Shown one piece after another: positions 34,344 to 40,798 of a stretch of 40,798 nucleotides of DNA. Under the pieces are notes generated by a model. It was not told the DNA's origin, made no database searches, and worked only from the letters and a program-made list of their open reading frames with translations. The position numbers and the translations under genes are program-made. Every line of letters begins with the position of its first letter. Position 1 is the first letter of the stretch. Source of the stretch: an uncultured Pelagibacteraceae bacterium (GTDB lineage: Bacteria > Pseudomonadota > Alphaproteobacteria > Pelagibacterales > Pelagibacteraceae); the NCBI GenBank assembly GCA_902555435.1, contig CACDRL010000011.1, positions 1 to 40,798 of the forward strand. The letters run 5' to 3'.

Positions 34344-36971
34344 ATGAGTAACGATAAATATATCCATTCTGAAGTTGAAAATAAGATTTATTCATATTGG
34401 GAAAAAAACGAATTATTTAAACCAAAAGAACATTCTAAAAAATTTTCAATAGTAATTCCTCCACCAAATGTGACTGGAAGTCTTCATATGGGTCATGCTT
34501 TAAATAATTCTATTCAAGATTTATTAGTTCGTTATCACCGAATGAATAATTATGAAACTTTATGGCAACCAGGAACTGACCACGCTGGTATTGCAACACA
34601 AGCTTTAGTAGAGAAAAAACTTACATCTGAAAAAATTGATAAGAATGTGATCGGTAGAGATAAATTTATTGAAAAAGTCTGGGAGTGGAAAGAGCAATAT
34701 GGTGACATAATAATTAACCAATTAAAAAAACTAGGATGCTCTTGTGATTGGTCAAGAAACGCATTCACGATGGATGAAAATTTATCTAAATCAGTTATTA
34801 AAGTTTTCGTAGAACTGTATAATAAAGGTTTAATTTACAAAGATAAGAAATTAGTAAATTGGGATACAGTTCTTAAAACGGCTATTTCTGATTTAGAGGT
34901 AGATCAAAGAGAGGTAAATTCAAAAATTTACTATATTAAATATCCTATTGATGGAACCAGTGAGTTTATAACCATAGCAACTACAAGACCTGAAACAATG
35001 CTAGGAGATACTGCTATCGCTGTTAATCCAAAAGATGATAGATTTAAATCTTTTGTTGGCAAAACAGTAACCATTCCACTTGTTGGAAGAAAAATAAAAA
35101 TAATTGAAGATGACTATGCTGATCCTGAGCAGGGCACAGGTGCTTTAAAAATAACTCCAGCCCATGACTTTAATGATTATGATGTAGGTCAAAGAAATGA
35201 TCTTGAAATCATAAATATTTTCACTGAAGAAGGCAAGATTAATGAAAATGCTCCTGCTCATTATAAGGGTCTTGATAGATTTGAAGCGAGAAAAAGAATT
35301 CTAAAAGAATTAAAAGAAAAAGAATTATTTGTTAAAGAGGAGAATATTAAAAATAAAGTTCCATACGGAGACAGATCTAATTCTATAATTGAACCTTTTT
35401 TAACTGAGCAATGGTTTGCAGATGCTGGTAAATTATCTGTTAAAGCTAAAGAAGTTGTTAATTCAAAGAAAACAAATTTCTTTCCAGAAAATTGGTCAAA
35501 AACATATTTTCAATGGATGAACAATATTGAACCTTGGTGCATATCAAGACAATTGTGGTGGGGACATCAAATTCCTGCTTGGTATGGTCCAGATGAAAAA
35601 ATATTTGTTTCAGAAAATGAAGATGATGCAAAACAACAAGCTAAAAAACATTATAGCAAAGATGTTGAACTAACTCGTGATCCAGATGTTTTAGATACGT
35701 GGTTTTCATCTGGCTTATGGCCTTTTGCAACACTTGGTTGGCCTGATGATAATGAATATGTAAAAAAATTTTATCCAACCTCAGTACTTGTAACAGGTTT
35801 TGATATTATATTTTTCTGGGTTGCAAGAATGATTATGTTTGGCACTGAATTTTTAAATAAAGAACCGTTTAAAGATATTTATGTTCATGCATTGGTAAGA
35901 GATGAGAAAGGACAAAAAATGTCTAAATCTAAAGGAAATGTAATTGATCCTTTGGATTTAATCGAAAAATATAGTGCAGATGCACTTAGATTTACTTTAC
36001 TTTCAATGGCTTCGCCTGGAACTGATGTAAAATTATCAGAAGATAGAGTGAAAGGTTATAGAAATTTTTTAAATAAATTATGGAATGCAAATAACTTTTT
36101 AATAACAAATGAATGTGATTTTAAAGATATTGATGAACTACCTAAATTAAATGTAAATATTAACAAGTGGATATATTCAGAATTAATTGAAACAAAGAAC
36201 AAAATTCAAAAAAACCTTGAAGATTATAGATTTGATGAGGCTGCTAAAAATGCTTATCAATTTACTTGGCATTCATATTGTGATTGGTACTTAGAATTAT
36301 CTAAAACTATTCTATTTTCAGACGATAATGATGCAAAAACTGAGGTTAAAAAAGTATCATCTTTTGTATTCAAACAGATATTAATTTTACTTCACCCATT
36401 TATTCCTTTCGTAACTGAAGAAATATGGCTCAAAGATCAATTCGATAAAAATGGAAGTGATTATTTAATGCATAAAAATTGGGTAACTGGAGAGGTTGAA
36501 AAGGATGACAGTACTGAACAAGTAGAAAATATAATTAATATCGTTTCAGAGCTGAGATCTTTTAAAAATGAGCTAAATGTTAGTCCAGGATCATTTATCG
36601 ATGTTTCACTAAAAGGAATTAACAATAATCAAAAAGAATTTATCAATAATAATGAAGTAATTTTAAAAAAACTTGGAAGAATAAATAATATACATGATGA
36701 TGATTTAGATAAACCTGCTGCAACAATGGTTGTTTCAGGTGATTTATTTAAAATTTATTTTGATAAAGACGTAGATTTAAAATTAATCAAAGAGAACTTA
36801 ACTAATAAACAAAGTAGATTAGAACAAGAAATGAATAAAATTTCTCAAAGATTAGAGAATAAAAGTTTTGTAGACCGTGCACCAAAAGAGATTGTTGAAC
36901 AAGAAAAAACTAATTATAATAATTTAAAGAATTATATTGAGAAAATATCTGTAACAATAAAGGGTATATAA
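34344..36971 (+). CDS. valS: Valyl-tRNA synthetase
   Basis: Class Ia synthetase charging tRNA-Val, with editing of mischarged threonine. The 875-residue protein has the HIGH-type motif in [17 protein letters not shown] (HMGH, residues about 47-50). The editing (CP1) domain has [32 protein letters not shown] follows, and the tryptophan-rich [17 protein letters not shown] precedes the second half. The KMSKS loop is [16 protein letters not shown]. An anticodon-binding helical domain and a C-terminal coiled coil (about 810-870) complete it; length is normal. The stop overlaps ilvD by one base, coupling it to branched-chain amino-acid synthesis, a sensible pairing since ilvD contributes to valine synthesis. 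Confidence 0.97.
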   Translation: MSNDKYIHSEVENKIYSYWEKNELFKPKEHSKKFSIVIPPPNVTGSLHMGHALNNSIQDLLVRYHRMNNYETLWQPGTDHAGIATQALVEKKLTSEKIDKNVIGRDKFIEKVWEWKEQYGDIIINQLKKLGCSCDWSRNAFTMDENLSKSVIKVFVELYNKGLIYKDKKLVNWDTVLKTAISDLEVDQREVNSKIYYIKYPIDGTSEFITIATTRPETMLGDTAIAVNPKDDRFKSFVGKTVTIPLVGRKIKIIEDDYADPEQGTGALKITPAHDFNDYDVGQRNDLEIINIFTEEGKINENAPAHYKGLDRFEARKRILKELKEKELFVKEENIKNKVPYGDRSNSIIEPFLTEQWFADAGKLSVKAKEVVNSKKTNFFPENWSKTYFQWMNNIEPWCISRQLWWGHQIPAWYGPDEKIFVSENEDDAKQQAKKHYSKDVELTRDPDVLDTWFSSGLWPFATLGWPDDNEYVKKFYPTSVLVTGFDIIFFWVARMIMFGTEFLNKEPFKDIYVHALVRDEKGQKMSKSKGNVIDPLDLIEKYSADALRFTLLSMASPGTDVKLSEDRVKGYRNFLNKLWNANNFLITNECDFKDIDELPKLNVNINKWIYSELIETKNKIQKNLEDYRFDEAAKNAYQFTWHSYCDWYLELSKTILFSDDNDAKTEVKKVSSFVFKQILILLHPFIPFVTEEIWLKDQFDKNGSDYLMHKNWVTGEVEKDDSTEQVENIINIVSELRSFKNELNVSPGSFIDVSLKGINNNQKEFINNNEVILKKLGRINNIHDDDLDKPAATMVVSGDLFKIYFDKDVDLKLIKENLTNKQSRLEQEMNKISQRLENKSFVDRAPKEIVEQEKTNYNNLKNYIEKISVTIKGI

Positions 36972-38689
36972 TGGCAAAATTTAATAAAAAGAAACTTCCA
37001 AGTAGACATACATCATTAGGACCAGATAGAGCACCACATAGATCTTTTTACTATGCTATGGGTGAAACAGAAAATGATGTTTTAAAACCCTTTGTTGGAG
37101 TTGTTTCAACTTGGAATGAAGCAGCACCTTGTAACATTGCATTAATGAGACAAGCGCAATCAGTAAAAAAAGGTGTAAGATCAAATGGTGGGACACCAAG
37201 AGAATTTTGTACAATTACAGTTACTGATGGTATTGCAATGGGTCATGAAGGAATGAAGTCTTCATTAATTTCAAGAGAAGTTATTGCAGACTCAGCAGAA
37301 CTTACAGTTAGAGGACATTGTTATGATGCATTAGTAGGTATTGCGGGATGTGATAAATCTTTACCAGGTTTAATGATGTCAATGGTTAGACTTAATGTAC
37401 CAAGTGTATTTATTTATGGAGGTTCTATTCTTCCAGGAACTTATAAAGGTAAAGACGTAACAGTTGTTGATGTATTTGAAGCTGTTGGAAAACATTCATC
37501 AGGTCAAATGTCTGGAGCTGAACTTAGAAAATTAGAATTAGTTGCTTGTCCAAGTGCAGGTGCATGTGGTGGTCAATTTACAGCAAATACAATGGCGTGT
37601 GTATCTGAAGCTATAGGTTTAGCATTACCTTATTCAGCTGGAACTCCTGCTCCTTATGAGGAAAGAGATAAGTACGCAAAAGAAAGTGGTAAAATGGTTA
37701 TGAATCTTTTGCAGAAAAAAATTAAACCAAGAGATATTGTTACAAGAAAAGCTTTAGAAAATGCCGCAACAGTGGTTGCCGCAACAGGGGGATCTACTAA
37801 TGCAGGTCTTCATTTACCAGCTATTGCTAATGAAGCAGGAATTAAATTTGATTTAATGGATGTTGCTAAAATATTTAAAAGAACACCTTATCTTGCAGAT
37901 TTAAAACCTGGTGGAAAATATGTTGCAAAAGACATGTGGCTAGCAGGTGGTGTTCCAATGTTATTAAAAACTTTATATGAAGGCGGATATATCCATGGTG
38001 ATTGCATGACAGTAACTGGAAAAACTATGAAGGAAAATTTAAAAGGAATTAAATTTAATCCTAAACAAAAAGTAATGAGATCTTATAAAAATCCATTATC
38101 ACCAACAGGAGGTGTTGTTGGATTAAAAGGAAACTTAGCTCCAGAGGGTGCAATTGTTAAAGTTGCTGGTCTTAAAAAATTACAATTTACTGGAAAAGCA
38201 AGATGCTTTGATAATGAGGAGAGCGCAATGAAAGCTGTTCAAAGCAGAAAATATAATGACGGTGATGTGATTATAATTAGATACGAAGGACCTGTAGGAG
38301 GTCCTGGTATGAGAGAAATGTTGTCGACAACAAGTGCAATCTATGGTCAAGGAAAAGGGGAGAAAGTGGCTCTTATAACTGACGGAAGGTTCTCTGGTGC
38401 TACAAGAGGCTTTTGTGTGGGTCACGTGGGCCCTGAGGCCGCTCTAGGGGGTCCAATAGGCCTTTTACGTACTGGAGATATTATTGATATTGATGCCAAA
38501 AAAGGAACGATTAATGTAAGACTTTCTAAAAAAGAAATGGCTGCAAGAAAAAGAAAATGGAAAGCTAGAAAGTCTGACTTTGGATCAGGTACTTTGTGGA
38601 AATATGCTCAAACTGTTGGACCAGCATATTTAGGAGCACCAACTCACCCAGGTAAGAAAAAGGAAGTTAAAGACTACTCAGAGATTTAA
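36971..38689 (+). CDS. ilvD: Dihydroxy-acid dehydratase
   Basis: Iron-sulfur enzyme that dehydrates 2,3-dihydroxy-isovalerate and the methylvalerate analogue in valine, leucine and isoleucine synthesis. The 572-residue protein has the cluster cysteines in [19 protein letters not shown] and [16 protein letters not shown]. Also present are [56 protein letters not shown] and [20 protein letters not shown]. All are family hallmarks. The stretch 38350-38470 is far richer in G and C, including at third codon positions, than the rest of the gene. It overlaps valS and the following manC-like gene by one base each. Confidence 0.96.
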   Translation: MAKFNKKKLPSRHTSLGPDRAPHRSFYYAMGETENDVLKPFVGVVSTWNEAAPCNIALMRQAQSVKKGVRSNGGTPREFCTITVTDGIAMGHEGMKSSLISREVIADSAELTVRGHCYDALVGIAGCDKSLPGLMMSMVRLNVPSVFIYGGSILPGTYKGKDVTVVDVFEAVGKHSSGQMSGAELRKLELVACPSAGACGGQFTANTMACVSEAIGLALPYSAGTPAPYEERDKYAKESGKMVMNLLQKKIKPRDIVTRKALENAATVVAATGGSTNAGLHLPAIANEAGIKFDLMDVAKIFKRTPYLADLKPGGKYVAKDMWLAGGVPMLLKTLYEGGYIHGDCMTVTGKTMKENLKGIKFNPKQKVMRSYKNPLSPTGGVVGLKGNLAPEGAIVKVAGLKKLQFTGKARCFDNEESAMKAVQSRKYNDGDVIIIRYEGPVGGPGMREMLSTTSAIYGQGKGEKVALITDGRFSGATRGFCVGHVGPEAALGGPIGLLRTGDIIDIDAKKGTINVRLSKKEMAARKRKWKARKSDFGSGTLWKYAQTVGPAYLGAPTHPGKKKEVKDYSEI

Positions 38690-39894
38690 TGAAAATAAGA
38701 CCAGTTATTTTATGTGGTGGTGCTGGTACTCGACTTTGGCCTAATTCTAAAAATCATCAAGCTAAACAGTTTATTGATTTTGGTAATTGGACTTTACTCG
38801 GAAAAACTCTAGAGAGAACAAAAGCTTCAATTTACGATCCTCCAATCATTAGTACAAATAATAAATATTTAAAACAAGTTAAACAGCATTTAAGAAAAAA
38901 CAAAATAAGCAAATATAAAATTGTTGTTGAGCCTGCAAAAAGAAATACTGCACCAGCTATCTTAAGCACTGCCTTAATTAAAGATATACCTGATAATCAA
39001 CCTTTGATGTTTTTTACCGCTGATCATTTGATTGAAAAAATGAGTATTTTTAATAGGGCGATAAACAAAAATAAATCAAATCTTAATGAAGAAAATATAT
39101 TTGTATTTGGTATTAAACCTAAATCTCCAACTAGTGATTATGGATATTTTTTAACTAAAAAAATTAAAGGGAATATAAATAAAGTAACCAGATTTATTGA
39201 AAAACCAAAAGAAGCTAAAGCAAAACAAATTATAAAGAATAAAGGTTATTGGAATTCTGGAATGTTCTACCTTAGAAAAGATTCAATCATCAATAACTTT
39301 AAAAAACATCAGCCAAAAACATATAGAAATTGTGTTAACGCAGTAAAAAAAGCAAAATATAATTCTAATACTTATTACTTAAATAAAGCTTCATTTATAA
39401 AAGCTACAACAAAATCATTTGATTATGCAATTTTAGAAAAAACTAAACAAATTAATGCAATTAAACTAGATTTACCATGGTCAGATCTTGGAAGTTGGAA
39501 AGAAATTTTGAAGATGTATTACAAAAATAAAAACAGATATATAAAGAAGAAAAATATTTATTATCGCCCATGGGGTAAATACACAAACTTATTTGAGGGT
39601 AAAGAGTTTCTAATTAAAGAATTATATGTAAAACCAAAGGGGATATTAAGTTTACAAAAACATCATCATAGAGCTGAACACTGGTTGGTCACACAAGGAA
39701 ATGCAAAAATAACGCTTAATAAGGATATTATTACTAAAAAACCTGGAGAACACATATTTATACCATTAGAAGCAATTCATAGAGTTCAAAATCCTGGAAA
39801 AAAACCAGTTAAGATTGTTGAGGCTCAAGTAGGATCAATATTAAAAGAAACTGACATTGTAAGATACCAAGACGTTTACGGTAGAGTAAAATAA
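38689..39894 (+). CDS. manC: Shortened mannose-1-phosphate guanylyltransferase / mannose-6-phosphate isomerase
   Basis: Bifunctional enzyme of GDP-mannose synthesis, feeding surface polysaccharide or O-antigen sugars. The nucleotidyltransferase domain (residues about 1-285) has ILCGGAGTRLWPNSKNHQAK, FTADHLI, the catalytic FIEKP, WNSGMF and LPWSDLGSWKE. The cupin type II isomerase domain (about 295-400) has RPWGKYTNL, LSLQKHHHRAEHWLVTQGNA, FIPLEAIHRVQNPGKKP and VEAQVGSILKETDIVRYQDVYGR. At 401 residues it is about 70 shorter than most ManC/AlgA proteins. The missing part is the linker region between the two domains, where only about ten residues (KNRYIKKKNIYY) remain. It overlaps ilvD by one base; a transporter gene follows after seven bases. 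Confidence 0.93.
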   Translation: MKIRPVILCGGAGTRLWPNSKNHQAKQFIDFGNWTLLGKTLERTKASIYDPPIISTNNKYLKQVKQHLRKNKISKYKIVVEPAKRNTAPAILSTALIKDIPDNQPLMFFTADHLIEKMSIFNRAINKNKSNLNEENIFVFGIKPKSPTSDYGYFLTKKIKGNINKVTRFIEKPKEAKAKQIIKNKGYWNSGMFYLRKDSIINNFKKHQPKTYRNCVNAVKKAKYNSNTYYLNKASFIKATTKSFDYAILEKTKQINAIKLDLPWSDLGSWKEILKMYYKNKNRYIKKKNIYYRPWGKYTNLFEGKEFLIKELYVKPKGILSLQKHHHRAEHWLVTQGNAKITLNKDIITKKPGEHIFIPLEAIHRVQNPGKKPVKIVEAQVGSILKETDIVRYQDVYGRVK

Positions 39895-39901
39895 ATAATT
39901 A

Positions 39902-40744
39902 ATGGACACCACAGTCTTTTTTGTAATTCTATTAGCAACTATTATGCATGCTATTTGGAATGCGATGGTTAAACATCATCCAGATAAGGCTATCGCGGTT
40001 CTAGCTATTGTTTTGGGCCACATACCTTTAGCTTTAATTTGTATCTTTTATTTTCCTCTTCCCGGAAAAGAGTCGCTTCCGTATATAGTTGCCAGCGTAT
40101 TAGCTCACCAAGGTTATCAATGGTATATGCTGAATTCTTACAAAGTAGGCGAGTATACAAATGTCTATCCAATATTTAGAGGCTTTGGTCCTTTATTGGC
40201 TACATTAATTTCAATAATATTTCTTGGTGTTGTGTTTAAAATAGCAACACTAGTTTCAATATTGTTAATTTGTGCAGGAATAATGTTTCTTGGATTATTT
40301 GGTTCAAAAAACCAAAATCAAATTGAAATAATTAAATACTCACTGCTCACTGGATCATTTATAGGCCTTTATTCGTTGATCGATGGATATGGAGCAAGAG
40401 TAAGTACATCAGCAATATCCTATATTAGTTTTTCCTTTTTATTTAGTGCTTTAGTTTTTCCTATCATTTTAAAATTTAATAAACATGAGAATATTTTCTC
40501 AAAGGTTTTTAAAGATGCAAAAATGATATTTTGTGTAGGGGGATCTATATCTTTTATTATCTATGTAATTGTTGTTTGGGGTTTCACAAAGGCGCCAATT
40601 CCTCTAGTAGCAGCCCTTAGGGAAACGAGTATTTTTTTCTCAATATTTATTGGTTATTTCTTCTTAAAAGAAACTATCAATCTTAAAAAAATTATCTCTA
40701 TTGTGCTTATTGTTATTGGGGTGATTGGGATTAAGCTATTTTAA
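39902..40744 (+). CDS. DMT-superfamily (EamA-like) membrane transporter
   Basis: A 280-residue integral membrane protein with about ten predicted helices in two similar halves, as in drug/metabolite transporters. The first half opens VILLATIMHAIWNAMVKHHPDKAI, and the second begins near residue 145 (YSLLTGSFIGLYSLIDGYGARV). Repeated EamA-like segments are VYPIFRGFGPLLATLISIIFLG in the first half and PIPLVAALRETSIFFSIFIGYFFLKE in the second, the latter containing the typical ALRE...GYFFLKE pattern. The substrate cannot be read from sequence. It follows the manC gene by seven bases and may be in its transcript. The 54 bases after its stop hold only an AT-rich dyad (40754-40771). Confidence 0.85.
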   Translation: MDTTVFFVILLATIMHAIWNAMVKHHPDKAIAVLAIVLGHIPLALICIFYFPLPGKESLPYIVASVLAHQGYQWYMLNSYKVGEYTNVYPIFRGFGPLLATLISIIFLGVVFKIATLVSILLICAGIMFLGLFGSKNQNQIEIIKYSLLTGSFIGLYSLIDGYGARVSTSAISYISFSFLFSALVFPIILKFNKHENIFSKVFKDAKMIFCVGGSISFIIYVIVVWGFTKAPIPLVAALRETSIFFSIFIGYFFLKETINLKKIISIVLIVIGVIGIKLF

Positions 40745-40798
40745 ATATAGTTGAATAATTTAAGAATTATTATTGTATTTAAAAGCAAATGCATTTTA

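Noticed and set aside
40754..40771. Hairpin AATAATT-TAAG-AATTATT after the last gene as a terminator
   Set aside because: The stem is made only of A-T pairs with no proper T-run after it, so it would be too weak; it is probably chance.

Overview
The window looks like a piece of a SAR11-type (Pelagibacterales) alphaproteobacterial chromosome. The sequence is very AT-rich, genes overlap by 1-21 bases or are separated by a few bases, and lysine, isoleucine and asparagine dominate the proteins. The gene families and their order are alphaproteobacterial: LpxI, fused IspDF, NtrY-NtrX followed by TrkA-TrkH, a GTTC-N7-GTTC LexA box, and a YhdWXYZ/AapJQMP-type amino-acid transporter. I see no insertion sequence, prophage, CRISPR array, plasmid gene or rRNA. 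Nearly everything is housekeeping.

Layout. Bases 1-6832 (+) are an outer-membrane and lipid A operon: bamA (5' end outside the window), skp, fabZ, lpxD, lpxA, lpxI, lpxB. Bases 6812-14223 (-) read, in transcription order, as a PpiD-like envelope chaperone, trpE, trpG, trpD, trpC, then lexA and gltX behind their own SOS box. Bases 14280-20707 (+) are a compact run: tpiA, secG, pyrG, kdsA, eno, ftsB-like, lipA, ratA-like. It meets cinA, pgpA and ispDF on the opposite strand (20704-22759). Bases 22783-28721 (+) hold ntrY, ntrX, trkA and trkH, a shortened two-component system fused in layout to a potassium uptake system. A tRNA-Arg follows, then the amino-acid ABC transporter aapJ-aapQ-aapM-aapP (28963-33398). 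This has a structured leader and an internal terminator between the binding protein and the permeases. Bases 33588-34221 hold a small Xre-type regulator (+) and tRNA-Asn and tRNA-Cys (-). Bases 34344-40744 (+) are valS, ilvD, a shortened manC and a DMT-type membrane transporter.

How they fit together. The first block makes and inserts the outer membrane (BamA, Skp, lipid A, and Kdo via kdsA). The middle blocks supply tryptophan, CTP, glycolytic steps, lipoate, isoprenoid precursors and phosphatidylglycerol. The ntrYX-trkAH and aap blocks concern nitrogen signalling, potassium and amino-acid uptake.

The most interesting features are signs of reductive remodelling of signalling and enzyme architecture. 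NtrY lacks the PAS domain usual for the family. NtrX lacks a recognisable GAFTGA loop and carries Gln in place of the Walker B glutamate. ManC lacks the linker domain between its two catalytic domains. The PpiD-like protein shows no clear parvulin core. The aapJ leader carries two abutting perfect dyads that begin where transcription is predicted to start. I did not find a clearly new multi-gene system; the modified NtrYX pair and the aapJ leader are the best candidates for undescribed biology.
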